39,186 nucleotides of DNA, taken from an uncultured Clostridia bacterium. Its GTDB lineage: Bacteria; Bacillota; Clostridia; Oscillospirales; Butyricicoccaceae. Both the position numbers and the translations under genes were made by a program. The notes under the pieces were generated by a model. It had not been told where the DNA came from. It made no database searches and saw nothing but the letters and a program-made list of their open reading frames with translations. The stretch lies in NCBI GenBank assembly GCA_947648385.1, contig CANSNO010000014.1, positions 1-39,186 on the forward strand. The letters are read 5' to 3'. This document shows, in pieces, positions 16,350-24,862 of this stretch (position 1 is its first letter; each line of letters opens with the position of its first letter).

Positions 16350-17696
16350 ATGAACGCTTACATGCAGAGAGTTCTTGACGAAGTCAAGGCACGCAACAAG
16401 GGCGAGGAGCTGTTCATCCAGACGGTTGAAGAGGTCTTTAAGTCCATCGAGCCCATCGTTGCTCAGCATCCCGAGTATGAGAAGGCCGCTCTTCTTGAGA
16501 GAATGTGCGAGCCCGATCGCCAGATTTCCTTCCGCGTGGCATGGGAGGATGACAACCATGTCGTCCATGTCAACCGCGGCTACCGCGTCCAGTTCAACGG
16601 CGCTATCGGCCCCTATAAGGGCGGCCTGCGCTTCCATCCCTCTGTCACCCTGGATACAATGAAGTTCCTGGGCTTTGAGCAGACATTCAAGAACAGCCTG
16701 ACAAGCCTGCCCATCGGCGGCGCCAAGGGCGGCTCCGACTTTGACCCCCGCGGCAAGTCCGACGCTGAAATCATGCGTTTCTGCCAGGCCTTTATGACCG
16801 AGCTGTACCGCCACATCGGCCCCGACGTCGACGTTCCCGCCGGTGATATCGGTGTTGCCGGCCGCGAGATCGGCTATCTGTACGGCCAGTACAAGAGGAT
16901 CAAGAACGTTTGGGAGAACGGCGTTCTGACAGGCAAGGGCCTGACATACGGCGGCTCCTACTTCCGTCCCGAGGCCACAGGCTACGGCGCCACATATTAT
17001 CTGGTCGAGGTTCTGAAGCACTTCGGCGACACACTGAAGGGCAAGACGGTCGCCGTCTCCGGCTTCGGTAACGTCGCATGGGGCGTTTGCGAGCAGGTCG
17101 CCATGCAGGGCGGCAAGGTCGTCACCATCTCCGGTCCTGACGGCTACTGCTATGATCCCGACGGCATCACAACTCCCGAGAAGATCGCCTACCTCCTGGA
17201 GATGCGCGCTTCCGGCCGTGACCGCGCTCAGGATTACGCTGACAAGTTCGGCGTCAAGTTTGTTCCCGGCGCAAAGGTCTGGGGCGAGAAGGTTGATATC
17301 TGCATGCCCTGCGCCTATCAGAACGAGATCGGCATGAAGGAAGCTCAGCAGATGGTCGACAACGGCGTCGAGTATTACATCGAGGTCGCCAATATGCCCA
17401 CAACAAACGAGGCTCTTGAGTTCCTGCAGAAGAACGTCAAGGTCGTCGCTCCTTCCAAGGCTGTCAACGCCGGCGGCGTCGCTACTTCGGCTCTCGAAAT
17501 GGCTCAGAACTCCATGCGTTACAGCTGGGAGCCTGAAGAGGTCAATGAGAAGCTGCACACCATCATGAAGAACATTCATGACAACTCCGCCAAGGCCGCC
17601 GAAGAGGCTGGCATGGGCTATGACCTGGTCGCCGGAGCCAACATCGCCGGCTTCCTGAAGGTCGCCGAGGCCATGCTGGCTGAGGGCACATTCTAA
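16350..17696 (+). CDS. gdhA: NADP-specific glutamate dehydrogenase
   Basis: It makes glutamate from 2-oxoglutarate, ammonium and NADPH. The 448 residues match the usual length of hexameric GdhA. Visible motifs are FNGAIGPYKGGLRFHPSV, SLPIGGAKGGSDFDPRGKSD (catalytic lysine in GGAKGG), PAGDIGVAGREIGYLYGQY and the dinucleotide-binding VSGFGNVAWG. A TTG at 16335 is in frame, but GGAGGAG lies between it and the ATG at 16350, so the ATG is the start. It has its own promoter and terminator. Codon use is more biased than its neighbours (many C-ending codons), which fits a highly expressed gene. Confidence 0.97.
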   Translation: MNAYMQRVLDEVKARNKGEELFIQTVEEVFKSIEPIVAQHPEYEKAALLERMCEPDRQISFRVAWEDDNHVVHVNRGYRVQFNGAIGPYKGGLRFHPSVTLDTMKFLGFEQTFKNSLTSLPIGGAKGGSDFDPRGKSDAEIMRFCQAFMTELYRHIGPDVDVPAGDIGVAGREIGYLYGQYKRIKNVWENGVLTGKGLTYGGSYFRPEATGYGATYYLVEVLKHFGDTLKGKTVAVSGFGNVAWGVCEQVAMQGGKVVTISGPDGYCYDPDGITTPEKIAYLLEMRASGRDRAQDYADKFGVKFVPGAKVWGEKVDICMPCAYQNEIGMKEAQQMVDNGVEYYIEVANMPTTNEALEFLQKNVKVVAPSKAVNAGGVATSALEMAQNSMRYSWEPEEVNEKLHTIMKNIHDNSAKAAEEAGMGYDLVAGANIAGFLKVAEAMLAEGTF

Positions 17697-17722
17697 TTGT
17701 CTTAAAAAATCAGCCATAAAAA

Positions 17723-17750
17723 AGCCCCCGAGGTTACTCGGGGGCTTTTT
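17723..17750. terminator. Bidirectional terminator between gdhA and yitT
   Basis: AGCCCCCGAG and CTCGGGGGCT form a 10-bp stem with a GTTA loop. T runs follow on both strands, so it can end gdhA and the minus-strand transcript ending at 17874. Confidence 0.9.
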
Positions 17751-17760
17751 AAGTTCGTTA

Positions 17761-17846
17761 TGTCCGCCGCAAGCGGAGGAAGGTAAGCCGTACTTTTCGA
17801 AACCGAAAAGTACCAAAAGGTTCTACTTTTGGAAGGCCAAAAGCAG
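17761..17846 (-). repeat. Double-hairpin repeat, copy 4 (inverted)
   Basis: On the minus strand: hairpin 1 (17846-17823), spacer AACCTTTTGG, hairpin 2 (17812-17791), then CCGCTTGCGGCGGACATAA as at 14605-14626. Stem bases differ from the other copies but pair fully apart from one G-T. Confidence 0.7.
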
Positions 17847-17873
17847 CAAAAGCCGTATTTGAGGATTTTAGCT

Positions 17874-18728
17874 TTACTTTTTCGGCGTTCTTTTGGAGCT
17901 GTCGAGAACCTCGTTGACCGAATAGACCGAGACAAAGGCCTTGGGGTCGGTGCGCGATATGAAATCTATAAGCTTTTTATACTCGTTGTTATCAACAAGG
18001 GTGACTATTTCGCGGCGCGGACTGCCGTCATAGGCGCCGATGGCGTTGTAAATCGTGGCTCCTCGGTTGACCGTGTCAAGGATAAATCGCTTGACCTCTT
18101 CCTCCTTTTCGGTGATAACGCAAATCTTCTTTTTGCCGCCGAAGGAGAATATGAAGTGGTCGAGGACGACGCCCGAAAGATATGTACCCAAAAGGGCCAG
18201 CAGAACCGTCCTGGCGTCATAGAAGAAAACGGCGGTCAGGGCGGCGCACATTCCGCTTATGGACATGGCCTTTCCCAGCTCCATGCGGAGGTATTTGTTG
18301 AGCAGCTTGCCGATTATGTCAAGGCCGCCCGAGGAGGCGTTGATGCGGAAAAGTATGGCCTGGCCCACGCTGCATACAAAGAGAAAGCAGACAACGTCCA
18401 GAATCGGGTCGCCCATGACAGAGGCGTTGTTCGGGCAGATTATCTCAAGAACACCCATCATTACGGGGTTCAAAAGGGCCGTGTATATCGTCTTGACGCC
18501 GAACTCGGGGCCGATAAAGACATATCCAATTACAAGCAATATCACATTCAGCGCAAAGGATATGACCGATATCCTGAGCGGCAAAACCTTGTTGATTATT
18601 ATGGCAAGACCCGAAACGCTGCCGAGGGGTATATCGGATGGAATCAGAAAAAAGTAGACCGACAGGGCGATCAGCAATGTGCCGAAGGTCATTGTCACAA
18701 TATCCTTAAAGCTGCCGAGTTTTTTCAT
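17874..18728 (-). CDS. YitT family membrane protein
   Basis: A 284-residue membrane protein of the YitT family (DUF161 repeats, DUF2179 C-terminal domain). About five to six membrane segments cover residues 10-175, and the soluble domain follows (about 200-275). Function is not established; related proteins are proposed as transporters. The ATG at 18728 is chosen because GGGGAG lies 6 bases upstream; the longer frame would start inside a repeat hairpin. That ribosome binding site is partly held in the stem of the repeat at 18737-18762. A second YitT gene lies upstream on the same strand. Confidence 0.9.
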   Translation of the reverse strand: MKKLGSFKDIVTMTFGTLLIALSVYFFLIPSDIPLGSVSGLAIIINKVLPLRISVISFALNVILLVIGYVFIGPEFGVKTIYTALLNPVMMGVLEIICPNNASVMGDPILDVVCFLFVCSVGQAILFRINASSGGLDIIGKLLNKYLRMELGKAMSISGMCAALTAVFFYDARTVLLALLGTYLSGVVLDHFIFSFGGKKKICVITEKEEEVKRFILDTVNRGATIYNAIGAYDGSPRREIVTLVDNNEYKKLIDFISRTDPKAFVSVYSVNEVLDSSKRTPKK

Positions 18729-18736
18729 ATGTATCT

Positions 18737-18870
18737 CCCCAAAAAATCTTTGATTTTTTGGGACCCCCTTTTTCATTTAATAGATTTTGCCGGAATGAAT
18801 CCGTCAAAATCGTTACGCCGGACTGCCGGCGGTCGCGTCACAGACGCTCCAAAGTTGTGCTTTGCACAAC
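18737..18870. repeat. Divergent repeat copy with an AATCTTTGATT hairpin
   Basis: CCCAAAAAATC and GATTTTTTGGG pair around TTT. The copies at 14790-14818 and 28739-28767 keep the same AATCTTTGATT apex with a different stem base (CCCCACA / TGTGGGG). The following TTTAATAG and GC-rich stretch also align loosely. A second hairpin AAAGTTGTGC/GCACAACTTT is at 18851-18873. Confidence 0.6.
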
Positions 18871-18898
18871 TTTTTAATTTAACAGTAACAAAAAGCAA

Positions 18899-18988
18899 TT
18901 AAAGCTCTTTTCTCATGCGTATTCTATACACATTTGGCGCTTCCTCGGCTATTCTCGAAGCGTCGGTTATTTCGGCTTTTCTTATCAT
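18899..18988 (-). pseudogene. Internally deleted GNAT acetyltransferase remnant
   Basis: A 29-codon frame begins directly after the yitT stop (TAAATG) and has a good AAGGTGA site. It starts MIRKAEITDASRIAE, the classical N terminus of GNAT acetyltransferases, but then runs straight into NVYRIRMRKEL and a stop. A normal GNAT has about 140-170 residues with the acetyl-CoA motif, which is missing. An internal deletion that kept both ends is the likely history. No intact copy is seen here. Confidence 0.55.
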
Positions 18989-19840
18989 TTATATCACCTT
19001 GAAGCCCTCGCCCAACACCTCGCTGGACTCCATGACCACCGTAAAGGAGGCCTCGTCCACCTCTCTGGCCACCCTCTGAACGATGAACATCTGTTTGTTG
19101 CCGCAGGCGCACATGACAACCCATGTGTCCTCCATGGTGTAGCTTCCCGTCGCTTTGAGCAGGGTCGCCCCGCGGCCGCAGGCCTTTTCTATGCTGTCGG
19201 CCATTTCGGCCCCCTTTTTTGTGACGATAAAGGCTACCTTTCCCCTGTCGACGCCGTACATGACCTTGTCGACCATTCTTGAGAGAATAAAGGCCATGAC
19301 TATGCCGTAGATAATGCCGTCGGCGTCGCTGAACATGACGCCGCCGATGAGGATTATAAGGCCGTCGACGGCAAAGGAGATGGAGCCGAGGGACATGTGG
19401 GGTCTGACGGCCTTGACCGACATGATTATAAAGTCGGAGCCGCCCGTCGATGAGTTATTCAGGTATATCAGGCCGTAGCCCAAACCGGCCAAAGCCCCCG
19501 TGCAAACGGCGGCCAGTATCCTCTCCCCATGATAGACGGGCAGCAGAGGGGCTATGACGTCAATTATAAAAGAAGAAATGAGGGTGCTTTTGACCGAGCG
19601 CAGGAAAAAGCCCCTGCCAAGAAGCTTAAAGCAGCAAATGGCGATGGGAATATTTATCAGCACCGTGCCAAGGCCGATGGGCAGGCCGAAAAGACGGTAG
19701 AGTATCAGGCATATGCCCGAAACCCCCGTCAGGGGAAAATCGGCGTTGAGGGCAAAGTTATATATCCCCACGGCGATAAGAAGGCCGCCGGCAATGTCGA
19801 CGGCCGTCTCCTTTATAAGCTGTTTCAGTGATATTTTCAT
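18989..19840 (-). CDS. YitT family membrane protein (second copy)
   Basis: A 283-residue YitT family protein. Membrane segments cover about residues 12-175 (for example DIAGGLLIAVGIYNFALNAD at 15-34), followed by a DUF2179 domain with GCGRGATLLKATGSYTMEDT and VVMCACGNKQ. The start ATG overlaps the psd stop as ATGA, so translation is coupled to psd. It is clearly related to the YitT gene at 17874 but differs strongly in sequence, so this is an old paralogue pair. Function is unknown. Confidence 0.9.
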   Translation of the reverse strand: MKISLKQLIKETAVDIAGGLLIAVGIYNFALNADFPLTGVSGICLILYRLFGLPIGLGTVLINIPIAICCFKLLGRGFFLRSVKSTLISSFIIDVIAPLLPVYHGERILAAVCTGALAGLGYGLIYLNNSSTGGSDFIIMSVKAVRPHMSLGSISFAVDGLIILIGGVMFSDADGIIYGIVMAFILSRMVDKVMYGVDRGKVAFIVTKKGAEMADSIEKACGRGATLLKATGSYTMEDTWVVMCACGNKQMFIVQRVAREVDEASFTVVMESSEVLGEGFKVI

Positions 19841-20697
19841 CCTTTTAGGCTCACTCCCACGCGCTCCCCCAGCTTGACCTTTGTCTCATAGCCCTCTAAG
19901 GAGTTTTTCATAATGTCGCCGTCTATTTGCGCGGCGCCCCTTTTGAGCAGAAGGACTATCGTCGAGCCTCCGAACTCGAACATTCCCTTTTCCTCGCCCC
20001 TCTCAAAGGAGCCGACGCCGTGGCGGTTGCTTATGCGGCCGACAAATGTGGCCCCGACCTCCACCTGTACGGCGCGGCCGAAGTGACGGGTGGTCATGAC
20101 GGTGTATTCACGGGTGTTTTCTTTGTAAAAATCCACGCTGTCGAGGACAAAGGGCCTGACCGAATAATATCTGCCCCTGATGGGTATGTTGCCCCCCTTT
20201 GTGCCGCCGTCAAAATAAATATATCGGTGGAGGTTGTCGACGGCCAGACGGTAGACGAGGCAGAGGCCGCCGCGGAACTCTTCGGCAAGGACGGGGTTTT
20301 TCAGCAGGCTCTCGACGCTGTAGCTCCCTCCCTTTATCTCAAAGCGCAGACCGTCGGATATCTCATAGGCCGTCAGTTGTCCGTCGCAGGGCGAGACGAG
20401 GGCCCACGGTTCCATGTCCACGGGGCGCAGGGAGGGTATTATCGGACGGGTGAAAAAGTCGTTGAAGCTTTTAAACTCCATATCCTCATAGCCCGTCATA
20501 TCTATATTGTTGTTTTTTATAAAGGACTTTATTCCCGACCTTGAAAATGCCGACGAGGCGTAAAGACCCCCGAGGGCGCTGACCGGCCTTGAAGCGGCAA
20601 GGGGCAGGAGAGGCCGCAGTATGCCCCCGTAAAGGGAACGGGTCAGTCTGTCCTCCCCTTTGGGGACAAAGGGCGGACGGTTAAAACTCAAAGCCAT
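19837..20697 (-). CDS. psd: Phosphatidylserine decarboxylase proenzyme
   Basis: It converts phosphatidylserine to phosphatidylethanolamine at the membrane. In 286 residues it shows SPCDG (D105) and the LHRY histidine (H158), and the self-cleavage motif is GGST (243-246), where Ser245 would become the pyruvoyl group. LGST or GGST is normal at this site. The start ATG at 20697 overlaps the last 17 bases of pssA; a start 16 codons earlier is possible but lies deeper inside pssA. The pair pssA-psd is a full route from CDP-diacylglycerol to phosphatidylethanolamine. Confidence 0.93.
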   Translation of the reverse strand: MALSFNRPPFVPKGEDRLTRSLYGGILRPLLPLAASRPVSALGGLYASSAFSRSGIKSFIKNNNIDMTGYEDMEFKSFNDFFTRPIIPSLRPVDMEPWALVSPCDGQLTAYEISDGLRFEIKGGSYSVESLLKNPVLAEEFRGGLCLVYRLAVDNLHRYIYFDGGTKGGNIPIRGRYYSVRPFVLDSVDFYKENTREYTVMTTRHFGRAVQVEVGATFVGRISNRHGVGSFERGEEKGMFEFGGSTIVLLLKRGAAQIDGDIMKNSLEGYETKVKLGERVGVSLKG

Positions 20698-21310
20698 TGC
20701 CGTATACCAAAAGAAGAAGCTCGGCCAGACCGAACAGAGCCACAAGTATCATGCCCTTCATGTTCAGCTTTTTGACCCTGAAGTTGATGATAAATGCCAT
20801 GGCCGTGCAGACCATTGTCGCGCCGTAGGCAAGCTTCAGATAGCGCAGGCCGGTATATGTGGTCAAAAGCATGACAAAGGGGAAAAGCAGGGCTGCGTTT
20901 GTCACAGGCAGACCCTCATAGGCCTCCCTCTTGCCCGAGGTTGTGCTTTGTCTCGTCTCCTCGACGACGTTGAAATAGGCCAGACGGATAAGAGCCGCCA
21001 GAGGATAGGAGATAAGGATTATCATATGGGCCGGCTTGTTGAGGCCTATGCCATATCCTATGCAGGCCGGAAGAACGCCGAAGCAGATAAGATCGGAAAG
21101 GGAGTCGACCTGAATGCCGAAACGCTTTTCGTCGTCGGTGCGCTGTCTTGTGCGCGCTATCGTGCCGTCGAACATATCGCACAGACCCGAAAGCATGAGG
21201 CATATAATGCCGAGACGGGGGCTGCGCGTCAGCGCGGCGATTATGCCGTATATGCCCGAGGCCGTGCCGATGTAGGTCAGGATAACGGTGTAATTATAAA
21301 ATCCTATCAA
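20681..21310 (-). CDS. pssA: CDP-diacylglycerol--serine O-phosphatidyltransferase
   Basis: A CDP-alcohol phosphatidyltransferase of 209 residues with five to six membrane segments. The signature is complete: DMFDGTIAR (D45, D48, G49, R53), then G65, D69 and D73. It makes phosphatidylserine from CDP-diacylglycerol and serine, the substrate of the overlapping psd gene. The start is a TTG at 21310 preceded by AAGGA; no ATG fits. It lies 73 bases after the TPM gene on the same strand with no terminator between, so it may be part of the long xpaC-telA transcript. Confidence 0.93.
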   Translation of the reverse strand: MIGFYNYTVILTYIGTASGIYGIIAALTRSPRLGIICLMLSGLCDMFDGTIARTRQRTDDEKRFGIQVDSLSDLICFGVLPACIGYGIGLNKPAHMIILISYPLAALIRLAYFNVVEETRQSTTSGKREAYEGLPVTNAALLFPFVMLLTTYTGLRYLKLAYGATMVCTAMAFIINFRVKKLNMKGMILVALFGLAELLLLVYGNGFEF

Positions 21311-21383
21311 TTTAAACAGTCCTTCATATTTAATCTTTTGGCGATAAAGTCGCCTGTTTAATATGTTTTCACCATGATTGATT

Positions 21384-22316
21384 TTATCTGCGGCCGGCTC
21401 CGCCGCCGCGCGAGTGTCCTCCTCCGCCGCCTATGCGGCCTCCTCCCGAGCGTCCGCCGCCGAAGCTTGAACGGCCCGAGCTTCTGGGTGAAGCACCCGA
21501 AAAGCCTCCGAAGGAGCCGAAGCCGCCTCTTGTCGAGGGTCTGCTGTCAAAGGGCGAGGGGCCTCGGTGGGGAGGCGGAGGGGGAGGCATTCTTCGCCCG
21601 AACCTCCTCCGTGGGGCAAAGGTCGGACGAAAGAGGGGCCTGAAGCGGCTGACAATAACGCATACGGCTATTATCAGCGCCGTTATGACTATTATATTGA
21701 GCATCAGTGAAAAGAGGATATCACCCTGATTTTCCACAGGCTGTTGATAACCCTGTGTATAACCGCCCTGTTCGGTATTCAGGGAGTAATAGTGTTCCGC
21801 CATGGAGGCCGACACGCCGTAATAGTCGTTGACCTCCGAAACGACGGCTTTAAAGGTGTTCAGGGCGGCTCTGTCGTAATTTTCGGCGTCGAAATCATAT
21901 TCCATATTGTCCGCGAGAATGGTTTCAAGCTTGCCGGCCGTCAGACTGCCGCTCAGGCCGTCGCCGACCGTCACCCAGTATTTTTCCTCGCCGGGCGAAA
22001 GGAGAATCAGCGCGCCGCTGCTCTCCTCCCCACCTATTCCCCATTCGTTATATAGGGTGTAGCCGTATTCCTCGGCGTTCATACCGCCGAGAAAATCCAC
22101 CGACACGACAACGACCTCGCTCCCCTCGCACTGTTCGAAAAGGCGGCCGTTTTCATCGCATATGTATTCTGCCGTCTCCTCCGAGAGTATATTCGCGTCG
22201 TCGTTTACATAAAACAGACCGCTCTGCCGGGGCAATTCGGCCGCCGCGGCAAGGGGAGCCGACATGGCCATAAACAGGCAGAGGACGGGCAAAAGAAGTT
22301 TTTTCAATGGCTTCAC
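21384..22316 (-). CDS. TPM domain membrane protein with Gly-rich tail
   Basis: A 310-residue exported membrane protein. It has a signal peptide (1-26), a TPM domain (about 35-165) starting GLFYVNDDANILSEETAEYI, one membrane segment near 205-225 (LMLNIIVITALIIAVCVIV) and a Gly/Arg/Ser/Pro-rich cytoplasmic tail ending GGGRIGGGGGHSRGGGAGRR. TPM proteins have been linked to membrane and photosystem repair in other organisms; in Firmicutes they often sit beside LemA genes, as here. The start overlaps the end of the LemA-like gene by ATGA. Confidence 0.9.
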   Translation of the reverse strand: MKPLKKLLLPVLCLFMAMSAPLAAAAELPRQSGLFYVNDDANILSEETAEYICDENGRLFEQCEGSEVVVVSVDFLGGMNAEEYGYTLYNEWGIGGEESSGALILLSPGEEKYWVTVGDGLSGSLTAGKLETILADNMEYDFDAENYDRAALNTFKAVVSEVNDYYGVSASMAEHYYSLNTEQGGYTQGYQQPVENQGDILFSLMLNIIVITALIIAVCVIVSRFRPLFRPTFAPRRRFGRRMPPPPPPHRGPSPFDSRPSTRGGFGSFGGFSGASPRSSGRSSFGGGRSGGGRIGGGGGHSRGGGAGRR

Positions 22317-22867
22317 CTGAAATAGGGGGCCTTTTCAAGGCCCATCAATTTGAAAAAGACCGACCCGGGAAAGGCGTTTATTTCCCGATTATACCTGACG
22401 GCCGCGTCGTTATAGGGGTCATGGGACATGGTGTCGCCATAGGAGGTAAAATCGGCGTAGATGGACTTGCGGTAGGCCTCGTCCTTGGCGCTGAGAGCCT
22501 CCTTTTCCAGCAGCTCGTAGAGCTGAACAAAGGCTGTTTCAACAGAGTCGTCGGCGGCCTTTTTCTCGGTCAGAGTCGTGGCGGCCTCGGCATCGGCGCA
22601 CATCTCCCGCAAAAAGGCAACGGCCTTGTCATCCGGCTCCATGTAGCGCGCGGCTACCGTAGCTAGGTTGCGTCCGCAATCGACCCTGTGGGATATATCG
22701 GAAGCCACGCCGACTCCGTTTTTATATTCCCCCTGATAAAAAATGTCCTCAAGGTCATTTTTCAGCCTGCGGCCCGAGTTGAATCCCCCCAACAGGCATC
22801 CGGCAATTATCATGGCGGCCATGACGAGGGCGGCCCTGCGGTGACGGGGCGAGGAAAACATCGTCAT
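22313..22867 (-). CDS. LemA-like protein
   Basis: A 184-residue protein with one N-terminal membrane segment (about 13-29). The C-terminal block DAAVRYNREINAFPGSVFFK (153-172), followed by LMGLEKAPYF, matches the conserved end of LemA proteins (YN...V..FP....A...G). The middle is helical. The N-terminal half is divergent, so LemA-like is a pattern match rather than certain. It overlaps telA (ATGA at its start) and the TPM gene (ATGA at its end). That neighbourhood supports the call. Confidence 0.75.
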   Translation of the reverse strand: MTMFSSPRHRRAALVMAAMIIAGCLLGGFNSGRRLKNDLEDIFYQGEYKNGVGVASDISHRVDCGRNLATVAARYMEPDDKAVAFLREMCADAEAATTLTEKKAADDSVETAFVQLYELLEKEALSAKDEAYRKSIYADFTSYGDTMSHDPYNDAAVRYNREINAFPGSVFFKLMGLEKAPYFR

Positions 22868-24042
22868 CTGCCCCTGTTGACCTCAAGGAGCTTCTGCTTC
22901 AGCTCGCCCTCGATGCGTCCCAGCTGGGCCTCGGCCTCGCGGCGCTTCTGGCGGCCCTCGTCCTGTATGCGCATGACCTCGTCCAGCGTCTCGATAAGGG
23001 TGGAGTTGGTCTTTGTCAGCGTCTCGATATCGACTATGCCGCGCTCGCTCTCTTTGGCGATGTTGACGGTGCCCATCTTGAGGGTCTCGGCGTTCTTGCG
23101 CAGCAGCTCGTTTGTCATGTTGGTGACCTCGCGCTGAGCCTGCATGGCCTGGTTGGAATGCTCAAGGCCGAGGGCCAGCACCATCTGGCTCTTCCAAAGG
23201 GGCAGGGTGCTTGTCAGGGTGGTCTGAATCTTTTCGGCCATCATGGTGTCGTTGTTCTGCACAAGCCTTATCTGGGGGGCCATCTGAACCGAGATGACCC
23301 TTGTCAGCTCAAGGTCGTGGAGCTTTTTCTCAAACCTGTCGCAGAGGGAGGCCAAATCGTTGGCCGCCTGGGCGTCCTCGGCCTTGCCGGAGGCTTCGGC
23401 CTTTTTGATAAGCTCGGCAAGCTCGCCGTTTCTCGTCTTTTCCAGCTTTCTTTTGCCGGCCAGGATATACATGGTCAGCTCTTTATAGTTCTGGATGTTC
23501 TTCTGATACATCTGGTCGAGCATGGCCACATCCTTGAAAAGCTGAATCTGGTGGTCCTCCAGCATCCGGGCTATCTTCTCGACGTTGACCTCGGCTTTGT
23601 CGTATTTTGCCTTCATGGCCTGAAGCTTGTTGCCCTGCTTTTTGAAAAAGCCGAGGAAGCCCTTTTCGTCCTCCTCTGTCTCAAAGCCCTTCAGCTCGAC
23701 GATAAGGTCGGTTATCATGTCGCCCACCTCGCCCAAATCCTTTGTGCGGACATTGTTCAGGGCGCTTTCGGAAAAACCGGCCAGCTTTTTCTGGGCGTCG
23801 GCGCCGTACTGCAGCACCATGTTGGAATTGGAAATATCTATCTTTTCGGAGAAATCCTCCACCAGCTTGCGCTCGGCCTCGGTCAGGGTGTCCTCAAGGT
23901 CGACAGGCTCCACCGTCTTTTCCTTTTTCTCCTCCTGTCCGGGCAGACGGAGGTCGGGAGCTTCCGCGGCGGCCGTCTCGGCGGCAAAAGGCTCCAGCGT
24001 CAGTGTGGGCAGCTCCTGCTCCTGTGTGTTTTTCTCGTCCAT
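22864..24042 (-). CDS. telA: TelA family protein (toxic anion resistance)
   Basis: A 392-residue cytoplasmic, mostly helical coiled-coil protein of the TelA/KlaA family, named from tellurite resistance. Family features are the KIDISNSNMVLQYGADAQKK segment (67-86) and the KGFLGFFKKQGNKL helix (127-140). The acidic N-terminal 60 residues look disordered. It starts one base after the xpaC stop. XpaC-TelA pairs are common in Firmicutes and may serve envelope stress rather than tellurite as such. Confidence 0.93.
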   Translation of the reverse strand: MDEKNTQEQELPTLTLEPFAAETAAAEAPDLRLPGQEEKKEKTVEPVDLEDTLTEAERKLVEDFSEKIDISNSNMVLQYGADAQKKLAGFSESALNNVRTKDLGEVGDMITDLIVELKGFETEEDEKGFLGFFKKQGNKLQAMKAKYDKAEVNVEKIARMLEDHQIQLFKDVAMLDQMYQKNIQNYKELTMYILAGKRKLEKTRNGELAELIKKAEASGKAEDAQAANDLASLCDRFEKKLHDLELTRVISVQMAPQIRLVQNNDTMMAEKIQTTLTSTLPLWKSQMVLALGLEHSNQAMQAQREVTNMTNELLRKNAETLKMGTVNIAKESERGIVDIETLTKTNSTLIETLDEVMRIQDEGRQKRREAEAQLGRIEGELKQKLLEVNRGR

Positions 24043-24043
24043 T

Positions 24044-24715
24044 TTATTCCTCTCCTCCGTTTTGTTTCAGTTTGTCATAGGGGCTTTCGGAAAGCCCTTC
24101 CTGCGCCAGCATACTCTCCATCACCGTTATATCGGTTGAAATGTCAAGGGCGTCGTTCTCATATAAAAGGTCGAGCTGTTTTTTGAGGGCCGAATCGAGG
24201 GTGGCCGTGTTGTCCTCGATGCGCTTCATGGAGCTTTTGGCGTTTTCACCCTCGCCCCCCTGCTCTTCCAGCATTTTGTAATAGGAGGCCAGCTTGATAA
24301 GGGTCGGCAGATAATAGCTTATCAGCCGCCTGACCTTCGGGGCCTCTCTCGGGTCGCTTCTTACGGCCGACAGAATGTTGTCGGTCGTCCTCTCGATAGA
24401 GGCCAGACGGGAGACCATGACCTTTGAGCCTATCCCCCGTCTTATCTCTCTGACGGAGGCGATATAGGCCGCGCCCTCCTTGAGAGCGCCGTCGGCCAGA
24501 CTGTCGCCCGTGGTCACGGGCTTTTCCTCTATCTCCACCCTTTCCTTCGGCAAAGCCTTTGAAGCGGCCAGCCATACAAAAGCCGTCACGGCCGCGGCGA
24601 TGAGATAGTCGCCGTGGCGGTAGAGCGGAAATAGCAGGGCGTAGAGCAAAAAGGCTCCTCCGGCGGCGTAAAAGCTCCTGTGGGAGGGCAGCTTTATTGA
24701 CTTTTTATCGCTCAA
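24044..24715 (-). CDS. xpaC: XpaC-like 5-bromo-4-chloroindolyl phosphate hydrolysis protein
   Basis: A 223-residue protein with two N-terminal membrane segments (about 14-28 and 33-48) and a helical cytoplasmic domain. SYYLPTLIKLASYYKMLEEQ is the family's most conserved segment, and the C-terminal DISTDITVMESMLAQEGL also fits. The name comes from a Bacillus phenotype; the real role is unclear. The start is a TTG at 24715 preceded by GAGGTGA; no better start exists. It is the first gene of the run and has a near-consensus promoter. Confidence 0.88.
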   Translation of the reverse strand: MSDKKSIKLPSHRSFYAAGGAFLLYALLFPLYRHGDYLIAAAVTAFVWLAASKALPKERVEIEEKPVTTGDSLADGALKEGAAYIASVREIRRGIGSKVMVSRLASIERTTDNILSAVRSDPREAPKVRRLISYYLPTLIKLASYYKMLEEQGGEGENAKSSMKRIEDNTATLDSALKKQLDLLYENDALDISTDITVMESMLAQEGLSESPYDKLKQNGGEE

Positions 24716-24764
24716 TATCTTTCACCTCGATGGCACTCCGCCGAATAATGGTCATATATAATAT

Positions 24765-24793
24765 ATTTTATAATTTTTACGCCTTTATGTCAA
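24765..24793 (-). promoter_or_regulatory. Near-consensus promoter of the xpaC-telA operon
   Basis: On the minus strand TTGACA (24793-24788), a 17-base spacer and TAAAAT (24770-24765) lie 50 bases before the TTG start of xpaC. Confidence 0.8.
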
Positions 24794-24816
24794 CGATATC
24801 ATGGGTTTTATTTGGC

Positions 24817-24845
24817 TTGTTGTTGTGGGGTTAACATGATATAAT
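24817..24845 (+). promoter_or_regulatory. Promoter of the cupin-M20 pair
   Basis: TTGTTG, a 17-base spacer and TATAAT with the TG extension. It is divergent from the xpaC promoter, and the leader to the cupin gene is about 155 bases. Confidence 0.7.
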
Positions 24846-24862
24846 AATTATATATTGCAAAG

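Noticed and set aside
16293..17816. 507-codon minus-strand frame across gdhA
   Set aside because: It is antisense to the clearly recognised gdhA and runs through both of its control regions. The C-ending codon bias of gdhA explains the long open antisense frame.
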